Counted from the stretch's first letter, positions 8,905 to 19,353 are shown. The stretch: DNA of 64,000 bases from Agarilytica rhodophyticola (GCF_002157225.2 NZ_CP020038.1:5238501-5302500), one strand, 5' to 3'. Made by a program: numbers and translations. Notes: generated by a model not told the origin, from the sequence alone.

Positions 8905-9792
8905 ATGGGTGCAGGTAGGCTTGCGGCCTGGAAAGCCAGACAAGAATCGGCTAGAACAAATAATATTGCCTACACGCCTGTAGCGGCAACAAATTGGCAG
9001 AGATCAACCACAACCCGCACACCGGCTTTCCCCTCAGCCAGCAGCAGCCTAGTCCAGCGGCCCCAATTAGATAAACCTCTGTCTGCAAAAGTCAGAATCA
9101 ATATCGGGACGGTCGACAACCCTATATTTTTAGTCGGAAAGTTGGCCAATGTTAGACTAGACGGGAATTGTTTCTTCAATGCGCTGCAGCAAAGCGCTCT
9201 CACATGGAAAGCTAATAGCTGGGAAGCATGCTCTAGCGAGGACAATACCATCGATAAAGCGCCAATCAAGCGCCAAGCTATCGACTGGGAGTATGCAAGA
9301 GATAATTTAACAATGGATCAAAAGGACTGGATAGAAAATGTCGATATCCCGGACCAACGAACAAGGTATTTTAACAAACAAAATGACAGCTCGTTCACCT
9401 TACAGGATTACTTTAATCAGTTAGCTAAAAACGGTACTCATATTCCCGTATCTAAGATATGTGAAGTTATCTCCAAACACTTAAATATGGATATTATAGT
9501 TGGCTCACTCAACGCTGGTGCACAAATGATTCCCGATGAAAATCGAGAAACTCCCATTGATATTAATGTCGTAGCTAAATTCTCAGTAAATAACCCGGAG
9601 CGAAAAGCTATTATTATCTCCAACGGGGTAGAAAGTTCTTCAGGACACTTTTTCGCATTCGTGCCTGAAAACTTTAATTCAGTAAATGATAATGCCGATC
9701 CCCTTCAGGAATATCAAGATCTCGCCAAAGAAACAGCAGAGACTATTGTTAACCAATTTAAAGGATTAAGTAATTGGTTTAAAAATAAGTAA
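8905..9792 (+). CDS. OTU-domain cysteine protease, putative effector
   Basis: A 295-residue protein. Residues 1-75 are polar, Ser/Thr/Arg-rich and probably disordered. The core carries OTU-family hallmarks: VRLDGNCFFNAL with D86-G-N-C89 as oxyanion/nucleophile motif, and SSGHFFAF with H248 as the catalytic histidine, spaced about as expected. OTU enzymes cleave ubiquitin; bacterial examples are typically injected or secreted effectors or toxins. There is no Sec signal peptide or membrane segment. The gene stands alone behind a terminator, with a poor ribosome-binding site. Family assignment rests on the motifs; ubiquitin as substrate and secretion are inference. Other papain-like peptidases are the alternative. 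Confidence 0.75.
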   Translation: MGAGRLAAWKARQESARTNNIAYTPVAATNWQRSTTTRTPAFPSASSSLVQRPQLDKPLSAKVRINIGTVDNPIFLVGKLANVRLDGNCFFNALQQSALTWKANSWEACSSEDNTIDKAPIKRQAIDWEYARDNLTMDQKDWIENVDIPDQRTRYFNKQNDSSFTLQDYFNQLAKNGTHIPVSKICEVISKHLNMDIIVGSLNAGAQMIPDENRETPIDINVVAKFSVNNPERKAIIISNGVESSSGHFFAFVPENFNSVNDNADPLQEYQDLAKETAETIVNQFKGLSNWFKNK

Positions 9793-9802
9793 GTCGTGTT
9801 GT

Positions 9803-9830
9803 TAACCCGGCTTAATGAAATGCCGGGTTA
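9803..9830. terminator. Possible terminator hairpin between OTU gene and HIT gene
   Basis: The inverted repeat TAACCCGGC (9803-9811) and GCCGGGTTA (9822-9830) has a 9 bp stem and a 10-base loop. It lies just past the OTU stop but has no T-run, so it is a weak or Rho-assisted candidate. Confidence 0.4.
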
Positions 9831-9917
9831 GTAAGGTTATCGTTTAAAACTAATTCGGTGTGGCAATATTAATATCATACGCTCGTGGCAAAGGCTTTTT
9901 GCCTAAAATGATAAACC

Positions 9918-10388
9918 TTAAGGTGAAAAACTCGCCGCCGACGAGTCATTTTTATCTAGCTGACAATCTGCTTGGAAATCTTCCCCAACAAGGGAAGAAT
10001 GCAATCGATTCAAGCGTTCGCTAAGCAACTCATCGCTATAAGATTTTGATTCGCCAGAATAACCCCAAATAGCTTTTGGCCATGCTACATCATCTTCAAA
10101 ACGAGCAACGTGATGCACATGTAGTTGTGGTACAAGATTACCCAGTGCTGCAATGTTCATCGTTGTTGGCGCAAATATAGACGTCATAACTTCAGATAAA
10201 TGGGAGGATTCGCGAATTAATTGAGCTTGATCTTGTTGCGCAAGATGGTGAATCTCTCGGATATTGGGTCTTTTTGGCACCAATATGAGCCAGGGATAAT
10301 TCGCATCTTTATGGAGGAGCACAAGACTTAACCTAAATTGACCAACTACGACGGTCTCTTTTTTCAGTTGTTCATGAAGTTCGAACAT
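9918..10388 (-). CDS. HIT-family nucleotide hydrolase/transferase
   Basis: A 156-residue cytosolic protein with a histidine-triad motif LVPQLHVHHVARF near residue 90 and an upstream NIAALGN segment typical of the fold. HIT proteins hydrolyse or transfer nucleotides, for example nucleoside phosphoramidates or dinucleoside polyphosphates. Its residues beyond 120 are a non-conserved acidic/Ser-rich tail. It is transcribed divergently from proS across about 200 bp. The family is secure; the substrate is unknown. Confidence 0.88.
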   Translation of the reverse strand: MFELHEQLKKETVVVGQFRLSLVLLHKDANYPWLILVPKRPNIREIHHLAQQDQAQLIRESSHLSEVMTSIFAPTTMNIAALGNLVPQLHVHHVARFEDDVAWPKAIWGYSGESKSYSDELLSERLNRLHSSLVGEDFQADCQLDKNDSSAASFSP

Positions 10389-10594
10389 AAGTATTCCTCA
10401 ATTGATTCTTCACCCGTAGAATAGGCGCTTTACCGAGACAATGCTCAGCGTTGCTTTCGGGTTACCAGTTAGACGTATATTATCAAGCTGGCCTCATACA
10501 ATATATTGGGGCCACTGAGAAACTACAAGCAAGCTGGTCAATATTATAAGTTTTTTAATATATTAATAGATTTCTGCATACTCAAAGGGTTCCC

Positions 10595-12310
10595 ATGCGC
10601 GCAAGTCAATTTCTCATTGCCACACAAAAAGAAACACCTTCAGACGCTGAGGTGATCAGCCATCAACTAATGCTGCGAGCAGGATTAATAAGGAAGATGG
10701 CTTCAGGCCTCTATAACTGGCTGCCACTGGGCTTGAGAATACTGCGCAAAGTAGAAAATATTGTACGAGAAGAGATGAATAAGTCCGGCGCTATGGAGCT
10801 ACTGATGCCAGTGGTGCAGCCGGCTGAGCTTTGGCAAGAATCTGGTCGTTGGGCGCAATATGGGCCCGAATTATTGCGTATAGCCGATAGGCATCAACGA
10901 GATTTTTGTCTTGGCCCAACACATGAAGAAGTGATTACCGACTTAATAAGAAATGAAATTAGCAGCTATAAGCAATTACCCGTAAATTTTTACCAAATAC
11001 AGACTAAGTTTCGCGATGAGGTAAGACCTCGTTTTGGCGTAATGCGCTCGCGTGAATTCATTATGAAAGATGCCTATTCCTTTCACGCCAGCCAAGAGTC
11101 TTTGCAGGAAACCTACGATGTCATGCATCAAACTTACTGCAATATCTTTAAACGTATCGGATTAGATTTTCGGCCGGTATTAGCAGACACAGGTTCTATC
11201 GGCGGTTCTGCGTCACACGAATTTCACGTACTGGCTGAAAGCGGAGAGGATGACATCGCCTTTAGTACAGAAAGTGAATATGCGGCAAATATTGAATTAG
11301 CTGAAGCTATTGCGCCAGAGTCTCAGGCAGATGAGAAGAAGTGCCTTGAAGAAGTGGCAACGCCTAATCAAAAAACCATTGAAGATATCAGTAATTTTCT
11401 TGATATTCCCGCACAACAAAGTGTCAAAACACTCATTGTCTTGGGCTGTGCTGAAGAGGGAGAAACCCCACCTTTGGTGGCTTTAGTATTGCGTGGTGAC
11501 CACACTCTCAATGATATCAAAGCTAGCAAATTGGATGTCATTGCAGAGCCGATGGTGTTTGCTGATGAAGAGCGTATTAAAAATGAACTTGGTGCAGAAG
11601 TAGGATCTTTAGGGCCTATTGATTTAAACATTACCACAATAGTCGACAGATCTGCTGCTGCCTTGGTGAATTTTACGTGTGGCGCTAACAAAACCGGCTT
11701 CCACTTTATAAATGCCAACTGGAACTCCGATAGTATTCGAGTAGAGGATATTAGAAACGTCGTAATTGGCGACCCAAGCCCGTGCGGTAAGGGCACTTTA
11801 GAAATAAAGCGAGGTATAGAAGTTGGTCATATATTCCAGTTGGGAAGTAAGTATTCAGAAGCAATGAACGCCACTATTCTGGATGAGAATGGCAAAGAAA
11901 GAATTATGACAATGGGCTGTTACGGTATTGGTATTACCCGCATTGTCGCTTCTGCTATCGAACAGAACAGTGATGACAACGGTATTATCTGGCCCGATAG
12001 TATTACGCCATTTAATATCGCCATTGTCCCCATCAACTTACACAAGTCTGATGCGGTAAAAGATGAATGTGAACGAATTTACTCAGAACTTACTGCACAA
12101 GGCTTCGATGTTTTATTGATGGATGAACATAAAGCACGTCTAGGTGCTATGCTAGCGGATGTTGAACTTATGGGAATTCCCCATCGCGTAGTCGTAGGAG
12201 ACCGGGGCTTGAAAGATAACAGAGTAGAATATAAAGGCCGCAGAGACAAAGATAGCCAAGATATAGCCGTGGCAGACATTGTCAGTTTTATCAGTGAGCA
12301 ACACACCTAG
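10595..12310 (+). CDS. proS: Prolyl-tRNA synthetase (bacterial type)
   Basis: A 571-residue class II synthetase charging tRNA-Pro. It starts [20 protein letters not shown]. Motif 2 lies around [22 protein letters not shown] bacterial INS editing domain (about residues 225-400) hydrolyses Ala-tRNA-Pro. The catalytic core then resumes, with the GCYGIGITR segment as motif 3 and a C-terminal anticodon-binding domain. The insertion identifies the prokaryotic-like form. The lytic transglycosylase gene follows after a few bases, as in Pseudomonas. Confidence 0.97.
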   Translation: MRASQFLIATQKETPSDAEVISHQLMLRAGLIRKMASGLYNWLPLGLRILRKVENIVREEMNKSGAMELLMPVVQPAELWQESGRWAQYGPELLRIADRHQRDFCLGPTHEEVITDLIRNEISSYKQLPVNFYQIQTKFRDEVRPRFGVMRSREFIMKDAYSFHASQESLQETYDVMHQTYCNIFKRIGLDFRPVLADTGSIGGSASHEFHVLAESGEDDIAFSTESEYAANIELAEAIAPESQADEKKCLEEVATPNQKTIEDISNFLDIPAQQSVKTLIVLGCAEEGETPPLVALVLRGDHTLNDIKASKLDVIAEPMVFADEERIKNELGAEVGSLGPIDLNITTIVDRSAAALVNFTCGANKTGFHFINANWNSDSIRVEDIRNVVIGDPSPCGKGTLEIKRGIEVGHIFQLGSKYSEAMNATILDENGKERIMTMGCYGIGITRIVASAIEQNSDDNGIIWPDSITPFNIAIVPINLHKSDAVKDECERIYSELTAQGFDVLLMDEHKARLGAMLADVELMGIPHRVVVGDRGLKDNRVEYKGRRDKDSQDIAVADIVSFISEQHT

Positions 12311-12313
12311 GTC

Positions 12314-12928
12314 ATGATTATTTTGACATCCTATCGGATTGTGATGACATGTCAGCTCGCGATGGCACTGCTGCTGAGCTGGGTGTTTTTCTCAGCTCAG
12401 GTTTATGCACAAACGCCGTCGCGTAACATTAAGCCACATGTAGATGATGAGTTGCGTAAAAAACTTAAATCCATTGTGGCTCAAGCAGATAGTTTTGAAG
12501 ATCGCTTTGATGCTGAAGTTTGGCTAGTGCAAAAATCTCAGGTGTTACAAAGGTTTGTTAAAGATCACGATGAGCGGCTGAACATGCTCAAGGAAATACA
12601 TCGAGCAGCCAAAATGGTAGATATACCACCGGAATTTATTTTGGCTGTTATTCAAATAGAAAGCCGCTTCGATCGCTACGCAGTATCATCGGTCGGTGCG
12701 CAAGGTATGATGCAAGTCATGCCCTTTTGGAAGAAAGAGATAGGCCGAGAAAGTGATAATTTAATGGACCTAAAAACTAATCTTAAATATGGCTGTACCA
12801 TACTTAAACACTATCTAGATCGAGCCAAAGGCGACTGGAAAGAAGCTCTGGCCCGCTATAATGGTAGCTATGGCAAGTACTGGTATCCTGAAAAAGTTCT
12901 AGTGGCCTGGCAAAAATACTGGCGCTAG
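12314..12928 (+). CDS. SLT-domain lytic transglycosylase
   Basis: A 204-residue exported protein with a single SLT (goose-lysozyme-like) domain from about residue 100. The catalytic glutamate is in VIQIESRFDRYAVSS and is followed by GAQGMMQVMP, which form the substrate cleft; ARYNGSYGKYWYP is the C-terminal motif. It should cleave peptidoglycan glycan strands to 1,6-anhydro products in the periplasm. The N-terminus has a hydrophobic signal segment with a plausible cleavage after VYA. An ATG at 12344 is an alternative start but lacks a charged n-region. It follows proS by 3 bp and is probably co-transcribed. Confidence 0.88.
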   Translation: MIILTSYRIVMTCQLAMALLLSWVFFSAQVYAQTPSRNIKPHVDDELRKKLKSIVAQADSFEDRFDAEVWLVQKSQVLQRFVKDHDERLNMLKEIHRAAKMVDIPPEFILAVIQIESRFDRYAVSSVGAQGMMQVMPFWKKEIGRESDNLMDLKTNLKYGCTILKHYLDRAKGDWKEALARYNGSYGKYWYPEKVLVAWQKYWR

Positions 12929-12956
12929 GTCATGCATTCAGTACTTTAAATAAGGC

Positions 12957-14204
12957 CTAAAGGTTTTTTAACTCCTCAGCAATTAAACGTATACCTTCAT
13001 CGATAACTTGTTCACTTTGGCAATATGTGAGCCGAATACATTGCTGAGCATGATTCCAGCCCTCGTCTATACCAAAGAAAAAGTGAGAACCATCCATAAT
13101 CAGCACCCCCTTCTTCTTCATCCTCTCATAAAGTTCAGTAGATGATATAGACAATTTAGGAAACCATAGCCAAAGAAAAAAAGCGCCCTCCGGCTGGTGC
13201 AATAAGTAAGGCAAACCGGCAAAGTACTTGTCGACACAAGAAACGGCAAAGTCGCGTCGAGAGCGATAAAACGGCTGCAAAGTGTTTTGGCATAACCCTA
13301 CAAGATCACCATTATTAATAAGCGATGTCATCAGGCAAGGACCAAGATTACCATTAGCCAAACTCATGACTGTATTAACATTGACAACTTTCTCAATAAT
13401 CTGTTCTGGGCCAATAATAATTCCAGCTCTCACTCCCGGCATACCGAGTTTTGAGCAGCTAATCACGTAAAGATTATCTGAATCAAAATGAATATGTTCA
13501 CGGTTATACACCATACCGGGAAAAGGGTCGCCATAGGCACAATCAATAATAAAAGGAACGCCCTGTTGTTTTGCAATACTACTCAGGCGTAGCAGTTCCT
13601 CATTGGTTAAAACATTACCCGTAGGGTTGGTCGGTCGCGAGACACACAAAGCCGCATCCTGTTCATTAAGGGCTAGCGCATTAAAATCCACCTTATATTT
13701 AAAGCGAGTCGCATCGATATGTTCGATATGAGGGAGAAAACTCCGAAACAACTCATGCTCACTAGTCTGATCCGAGTACCCTAAATATTCAGGCATCATC
13801 GGGAAGACGATTTTTTTAGCAACACTATCGCCTTCTTGCCTACCTGCGAGAATATTGAGCAAAATAAAAAAAGCCGATTGACTACCATTGGTGGTGGCAA
13901 CATTTGCCGCAGAAATATTCCAACCTAGCTGTTTGCGAATATAGGATACTAAAGCTTCAATAAAAACTTCTGATCCCTTAGGCGATTGATAAACCCCTAC
14001 CAGTTTATTAATACCGTCAGGCTTATCAATAATTCCCGCTAGGTGTTTTGCTACTTCTGCCTCAAATTCAGGGATACGGGCAGGATTACCGCCACCTAAA
14101 AACAACAGTTCTGGATTCACATTTAAAGCATGGCCAAGATCTTCCATCAAACTAACGATGCCCGATTGACTTGTGAGTTTTTGACCAAATTGAGACAGCT
14201 TCAT
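12957..14204 (-). CDS. avtA: Valine-pyruvate aminotransferase
   Basis: A 415-residue fold-type I PLP aminotransferase close in length to E. coli AvtA. Conserved features are MKLSQFGQKLTSQSGI at the N-terminus, GGGNPA near residue 38, SRPTNPTGNVLTN, and the Schiff-base lysine in SCSKLGMPGVRAG. AvtA transfers the amino group between L-alanine and 2-oxoisovalerate, supplying valine and alanine. It converges on the lytic transglycosylase gene with only 28 bp between and no clear terminator, so transcripts may overlap. Confidence 0.9.
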   Translation of the reverse strand: MKLSQFGQKLTSQSGIVSLMEDLGHALNVNPELLFLGGGNPARIPEFEAEVAKHLAGIIDKPDGINKLVGVYQSPKGSEVFIEALVSYIRKQLGWNISAANVATTNGSQSAFFILLNILAGRQEGDSVAKKIVFPMMPEYLGYSDQTSEHELFRSFLPHIEHIDATRFKYKVDFNALALNEQDAALCVSRPTNPTGNVLTNEELLRLSSIAKQQGVPFIIDCAYGDPFPGMVYNREHIHFDSDNLYVISCSKLGMPGVRAGIIIGPEQIIEKVVNVNTVMSLANGNLGPCLMTSLINNGDLVGLCQNTLQPFYRSRRDFAVSCVDKYFAGLPYLLHQPEGAFFLWLWFPKLSISSTELYERMKKKGVLIMDGSHFFFGIDEGWNHAQQCIRLTYCQSEQVIDEGIRLIAEELKNL

Positions 14205-14321
14205 AACCCGTATTCACCTCGCTATTAACAATGCTGCAGGCATGATACAGGCTATAGAGCTAATTAAATATAAATTGACCTAATAAAATCGGCTATTTTG
14301 CTGTGTGTTACGGTCTCTTAC

Positions 14322-14687
14322 TTATAACAGGCCATAACTTGCTAAAACATCTTGCAGTTTTTCTTTATTGACGGGCTTCTTAATAAAATCTAAAGCACCT
14401 AAGGACTTAACCCTATCGCGGGCTTCTGGCTGTATATCACCGGAGATGACGATAACGATGCATTTCAAGTTTTCACTCTTTACGTGTTCAAGAACGCCAT
14501 AGCCATCCATTCCAGGCATGGTTAGATCCAGGAATACCATTTCACCCTTCCCTTGTCGGATGGCATCAATACCTTCAAGACCGTTGGTCGCGAACGTAAT
14601 ATCGACATCCCAAGAATCAGGTAAGGCACGTGCGACTTGTTTACGTGCCATATTGGAATCATCACAAATCAGTAGTGGTGTGGCCAT
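14322..14687 (-). CDS. Single-domain response regulator (CheY-like)
   Basis: A 121-residue stand-alone receiver domain. The acidic pair is D9/D10, the phospho-acceptor D54 (FLDLTMPGMDG), the switch serine S82 (VISGD) and the conserved lysine K104 (KKPV). There is no output domain and no kinase gene nearby, so it must receive phosphate from elsewhere and act by protein-protein contact. Its neighbours avtA and yihY give no functional clue. Confidence 0.92.
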   Translation of the reverse strand: MATPLLICDDSNMARKQVARALPDSWDVDITFATNGLEGIDAIRQGKGEMVFLDLTMPGMDGYGVLEHVKSENLKCIVIVISGDIQPEARDRVKSLGALDFIKKPVNKEKLQDVLASYGLL

Positions 14688-14855
14688 GAATTCAATGTTG
14701 CTCTTGTCATCTTCTTTTATGATTATAGCCAGACTCGGTGAACCTGCCTGTTTTGACCATAAAAAGATTATTATCTTAATAAGGTTTTTACATGCAACTG
14801 GGAACTAAGAACAAAGAAGAAGCACTCTTACTACTAATTGATCTAACCACTTAGC

Positions 14856-16082
14856 TCACTTAAGTATGTCATCGACCGAAATATTCATGGCTTCTTGCGC
14901 ATGAGTATTAATGCTGTGCTGGACATTATAAAGCTTATTAAACCAGGAATATTGCAGATCATCTTGCTTTAGAGTGAGACCAGAAGGTGTTTGTGTCACC
15001 TTAGCAATATCCCATACAGTAATTTGTCTCAGGTCTCTTACCAAGGCATAGCTCCCCGTATCTGTCACTGTAATCCACTTATTTTTTACCATTAACGACC
15101 GCAAACTTTGCCAGTGTACGAGGCCTATTCCTGCTGCAATACAATCCTTATCATCAACCGAGTCACCTGTTTTTGCCTTTTCTTTGAATATTCCCAAACA
15201 AAGCAGTACCGCAACAATATCTGCTTGTTGATAACCTCCCACATAATATTTTTTCTCGGCCAAGGTTCTTACAAATACAGCACCTAGCAAAATTATCATC
15301 CATAAAAAGTTGATCCATAATAAAAATAAGGGCACCACTGCAAAAGCACCATAAATTAGCTGAAAAGTGGAGTTGGCAACAAAAGTAGCAAAGCCAAATT
15401 TTGCCAGTTCAAAACAAATTGCAGTTGCAATACCACCTATAACAGCATATCTAAGAGGTACCCGACAGTTAGGCACTGCAGCAAATAGTAACGTGAAAGC
15501 GATACTGGCCATAAACAAAGGCACGACCCTAAAAATAGGCGCAACCGCCAGTAACAAATCAACATCACCTACCACAAACTTTAAAGAAAGCAGATATGTA
15601 CTCATCACCAGGCCCGCGCCCAAAAATATTGGCCCAATACTTAATACTGCCCAATAAAGCAAAAAACTTGAAAGACCTCTGCGTGCTTCCTCAACCCCCC
15701 AGATAGTATTAAATGTTTTTTCAATATTCGTTAGCATCAGATAGGCGGTCACCACCAACATGCCAATACCAGGCAAAGTAAGACTGCGTGCCTGTGCTGA
15801 AAAATCAGCAAGATACTTTTGCACTTCAGAGCCTGTTTCTGGCAAGAAATTTTGAAAGATAAGGGTTTGCAAACTATCAGCTACGCCATCAAAAGCGGGA
15901 ATTACAGAAAACATTGAGTAGGTCACTGTCATCATAGGAACCAGGGCAAACAATGTCATATAGGTTAAAGCCGCAGCACTACGCTGACACTTTTTATCGG
16001 CAAATTCGGACGCAAGATTACGTATAAAATGCCATAAAGATAACAAGAATGGATGATGTAATTGGGATTTGAGCAAGCTCAT
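14856..16082 (-). CDS. yihY: YihY/BrkB-family inner-membrane protein
   Basis: A 408-residue protein with six or so membrane segments in the first 280 residues, including the family signatures RSAAALTYMTLFALVPMMTV and IYGAFAVVPLFLLWINFLW. A cytosolic C-terminal extension of about 120 residues resembles the winged-helix tail seen in many YihY proteins. The family was once called ribonuclease BN, but that activity belongs to RNase Z; the real function is unsettled. I chose the ATG at 16082, which has a GGAA upstream; the longer frame begins at a TTG. Confidence 0.87.
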   Translation of the reverse strand: MSLLKSQLHHPFLLSLWHFIRNLASEFADKKCQRSAAALTYMTLFALVPMMTVTYSMFSVIPAFDGVADSLQTLIFQNFLPETGSEVQKYLADFSAQARSLTLPGIGMLVVTAYLMLTNIEKTFNTIWGVEEARRGLSSFLLYWAVLSIGPIFLGAGLVMSTYLLSLKFVVGDVDLLLAVAPIFRVVPLFMASIAFTLLFAAVPNCRVPLRYAVIGGIATAICFELAKFGFATFVANSTFQLIYGAFAVVPLFLLWINFLWMIILLGAVFVRTLAEKKYYVGGYQQADIVAVLLCLGIFKEKAKTGDSVDDKDCIAAGIGLVHWQSLRSLMVKNKWITVTDTGSYALVRDLRQITVWDIAKVTQTPSGLTLKQDDLQYSWFNKLYNVQHSINTHAQEAMNISVDDILK

Positions 16083-16229
16083 AAATGTTCCACAGCTTTT
16101 ATTAGTCAACGCATCTCTTTAACATTCCTCCAACACATCTAAGTGTTCCTCAGCGTCGAAGGCTTACTGCTAACCTAGCGGGTTAACAGATCTTAGTCAC
16201 AATAGTACAACAAAAGCTATAGCTACGCT

Positions 16230-17951
16230 TTATGGGCTTGTCTGAACCTGAAACGCTCGACCATCGATCTCAAGGTGATTCCATTTAGGCCGAGTGATTT
16301 TAAATTCACCGGCTTTCAGTGCGTTGATAAAAGCTAATTGGTGTTCTTTATCAATTCCTCCCATCGAATTAAGATTAATACTTTTCCACTCTTGTTGTTC
16401 AATGTAGTAGAGCTTTAGATCAAAGTTGTATTCTCTTTCGGACACAAGTAAATAATCGAGCTGTGAGTCTTGGTCTAAGTCGAGGGACTGCAGATAATAT
16501 TTTTTGGTATGTTGCAACTGCCACAGATGTTGGGTTTCTTCTTTATAAATTTTACTTAACAGTTGAGGTGGCGCCTGTTCTACCAGCAAGTTTATCGCAG
16601 AAATAAACTCTTCTTCGCTAACAGCAGGCTGATCACTATCTTGATCTCGATATATGTTGTCGATGCGCAACACCAGGGCCGGATGAGTAGCAGCGTATTG
16701 CTGTTTTATTTCCTGTATGGCCTCATAACCGGGCCTAGCGAGCTGCCGTCTAAAATAATGGATATCAACATCATCGATACTTATTAAATTATCCTCAAGC
16801 CGTGTGAGTTGGTCATTAACCGTAATTTTGCGAAAATCTAGCAGAGGGGAATTAATAAATATCATTGCGCCTAGCACAATAAGCCCAACAGCAACATTGA
16901 CGCGGCTAAGCTGTCGCACCCAGTTGTCACGTTCTTTTGCTATCCCCCACCAGTATCCTAGTGGGAAAATTGCCAATAAGAGCCAGATCAAAAAGGCGTA
17001 ACAGCGATCAAGGCTCCAACCGTATTGTTCAACGCGCAAGCTCAAGCCATAAAACGCTATGGCACTGTATATAGGTAACAGAGCGACACCAAGATAAACA
17101 AATCGGTGTAGCCAAAGTGTATATGGGCGTTGTTCCGGATCATCCTGATACACAGCATTTAAGAAAAACAGCATCAATGCCTGCATCCACAGTATCAGCC
17201 CACTGCCACCGCTTTTCCATAAGGGGTCTAGCCCAGAAAAAGGCAAAGCGCAAAGAAACAATATGGAAACTAGCACCAACAAGATGAGTAGAAATTTCAT
17301 CAAGGCTTGTTGCAGACGTGTGATGGTATCAATGATATGGCTTAGACTGCGAAAGATAATGACACCAAAGCCATGTGCCAAAGCAATGGCGGGATAATAG
17401 AACCAAGGTTCTCTAAATAAATCCGTAAAAAAGTCGATATTAATGGCACTAAATAGTGCCCCCCAAAGTAGCAATATCAACCAAAAGCATCCCGCAAACA
17501 GTAGCGAAAGCGCTAGTGTAAGAAAGTTTCGCCACGACCATAGAAATAAACCAGCATAATGGATACGCTCTCCCGCAGCGATTTGCTGTATGTACATGAG
17601 CGCTTTAAACGTCGCCAACCCCATGGTCAAAGCATAGCTAAACAGCAGAGAATCATAGCGGATATAGTCAACAGGTATAGCTTGTGAACCTACGTAGTAG
17701 CCAAGTAGGCCAGCTAACACAGCAAATGGTAACGAGTATTTCACAATCGTCGCTATGTTATCAGGCCTCACGCTAAGCAATAACATCACCGGCCAAATTA
17801 ACGCGATACTATAGAAAGCAAATAACCACTGGGGATTATTATTTGGCCAAAAATCGAGTTCTATAGCCTGATGGAGATACAGAAGGCAAAACCCCTGCAC
17901 TAAGGCAATCAACGCCATTAATTTATGAGGTACTTGATTGTTATTGTCCAC
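16230..17951 (-). CDS. DUF4153-family multi-spanning membrane protein
   Basis: A 573-residue protein with about 11 hydrophobic segments over the first 380 residues and a soluble, acidic C-terminal domain of about 190 residues. The opening (LMALIALVQGFCLLYLHQAI) followed by a WPNNNPQWLF segment matches the pattern I recall for DUF4153 proteins. No catalytic motif is evident. It lies between yihY and the PspA/membrane-protein pair on the same strand, so an envelope role is plausible but not shown. Confidence 0.7.
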   Translation of the reverse strand: MDNNNQVPHKLMALIALVQGFCLLYLHQAIELDFWPNNNPQWLFAFYSIALIWPVMLLLSVRPDNIATIVKYSLPFAVLAGLLGYYVGSQAIPVDYIRYDSLLFSYALTMGLATFKALMYIQQIAAGERIHYAGLFLWSWRNFLTLALSLLFAGCFWLILLLWGALFSAINIDFFTDLFREPWFYYPAIALAHGFGVIIFRSLSHIIDTITRLQQALMKFLLILLVLVSILFLCALPFSGLDPLWKSGGSGLILWMQALMLFFLNAVYQDDPEQRPYTLWLHRFVYLGVALLPIYSAIAFYGLSLRVEQYGWSLDRCYAFLIWLLLAIFPLGYWWGIAKERDNWVRQLSRVNVAVGLIVLGAMIFINSPLLDFRKITVNDQLTRLEDNLISIDDVDIHYFRRQLARPGYEAIQEIKQQYAATHPALVLRIDNIYRDQDSDQPAVSEEEFISAINLLVEQAPPQLLSKIYKEETQHLWQLQHTKKYYLQSLDLDQDSQLDYLLVSEREYNFDLKLYYIEQQEWKSINLNSMGGIDKEHQLAFINALKAGEFKITRPKWNHLEIDGRAFQVQTSP

Positions 17952-18039
17952 TAGCTAAGTTCCTTAACATATGTCTTGTGTTGACTCTAAACCTTCTATG
18001 GCGGCCTAAACAGGAGGCTTCATGAGCAGGTTATATTAC

Positions 18040-19353
18040 TCAATACTCAAACCCTTTCACACGCTTAAAATACTGAAACCCTATACGCCCATATTTTTCC
18101 ACAATGGAAGAGAGTAAAACCAATATGCCACCCCCGACAGCAAGGGCCAACCAGATGTTAATTGAGACACTCGATAGGGACAAAGTCAGTAGCGTAATAA
18201 GAGCTATCACCGAGCACACAACACCAGCATAGATAGGCGCCCTAAAATTCAGCATAACGCCCACACTAAGCAAAGTAAGTGAGGCCATCAAAATAATAGT
18301 CACAGCTAAAAGGTCTTCACCTGGTAGACAAGTAAATATAGCCAGCCCAGTAAACAATATAGAACCTATAGCACGATACCGCGGCTTATCTTTTGTAGAG
18401 CGCCGACTTAATTCAAAGCTCAGCCCTATTAAAGGAAGAAAGTACATTAAAGCTATTGAATTTGATATGTTCACTACCACAAAAAACCAACTCAATGCAG
18501 CTAACAATGCACTAAAACGCAAACACACTTCTTTAAAAAGTGGGCCTGAGAACCATGCAGGCAAACAGTACATAATAAAAAATGACAAGGCTACACCTGC
18601 AACCCCTACCCCCGTAATTGAATCAAGATGAAAGCTGTTACGAGCCATAGAAACAATTAAAGGAAGTAAAACTAATAGTCGTAAGATAATACCTTCGCGT
18701 GTTTTAAAAGCGGAATTATTGTTAAAAATTTTACTCTGCAACCAAGCCATTATTAGCACCATTACCAGCACAACAGCAATGGCGGCAAAGGAAGCTCTCA
18801 TAGGTAACAGCATGAGTATATTGAGCAGCATAAAAGCATTAGTTAACACCAGCGAAGATTTACGCACTAAGATCGAAAAACAGGTATAGGCCAAGAACAT
18901 CGACAAGGCAAAACTTATAGCGATATTCGTCATCAATATGATGTTGCCAGATAAAGCGGACAACCACGATTGAGACAATAATAAAATATCCTTGTGAAAT
19001 ATCTCATGTAACATCCCTCCCAACTGGGAAAATTGCACACTGACCAAGGCCGCAGATAAAATAAAAAATATCCGTGCACTTTTCACATCGTCGAAAAAAC
19101 TGCGACATACTACACCACCAATACCCATTACAATCATCAAAAGAGGCCATGTCCATTGGCGGAAGTCTAAACTGACATTATCAAAGCCCTGCAACATATA
19201 AATAACAGCAGAAAGCACAACAGCAATAATGCCTACTTGACGAAAGAGAGTCGCTACACGGGTTTGTGGGGCGATATCCTCCACCTGCGGCTGGGTATCA
19301 TTTTCAAGTTGATGTAGGTTTAACTTCGAGCCAATATGATTACTTATCGCCAT
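18040..19353 (-). CDS. Polytopic membrane protein coupled to the PspA-like gene
   Basis: A 437-residue protein with roughly 12 hydrophobic segments after a polar N-terminus of about 40 residues. I do not recognise the family. The ATG at 19353 is preferred because GGGGGTGA sits directly upstream, inside the end of the preceding PspA-like gene; upstream in-frame ATGs would lengthen the overlap. The 14 bp overlap indicates translational coupling with that gene. The C-terminus is basic and aromatic (YFKRVKGFEY). It may anchor or receive the coiled-coil partner at the inner membrane; this is inference from coupling only. Confidence 0.65.
   Translation of the reverse strand: MAISNHIGSKLNLHQLENDTQPQVEDIAPQTRVATLFRQVGIIAVVLSAVIYMLQGFDNVSLDFRQWTWPLLMIVMGIGGVVCRSFFDDVKSARIFFILSAALVSVQFSQLGGMLHEIFHKDILLLSQSWLSALSGNIILMTNIAISFALSMFLAYTCFSILVRKSSLVLTNAFMLLNILMLLPMRASFAAIAVVLVMVLIMAWLQSKIFNNNSAFKTREGIILRLLVLLPLIVSMARNSFHLDSITGVGVAGVALSFFIMYCLPAWFSGPLFKEVCLRFSALLAALSWFFVVVNISNSIALMYFLPLIGLSFELSRRSTKDKPRYRAIGSILFTGLAIFTCLPGEDLLAVTIILMASLTLLSVGVMLNFRAPIYAGVVCSVIALITLLTLSLSSVSINIWLALAVGGGILVLLSSIVEKYGRIGFQYFKRVKGFEY

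Noticed and set aside
8758-8943. 61-codon minus-strand frame before the OTU gene
   Set aside because: It overlaps the OTU start, has no start signal and an implausible composition.
11368-11796. 142-codon antisense frame in proS
   Set aside because: It lies wholly inside a secure proS coding region in the opposite direction.
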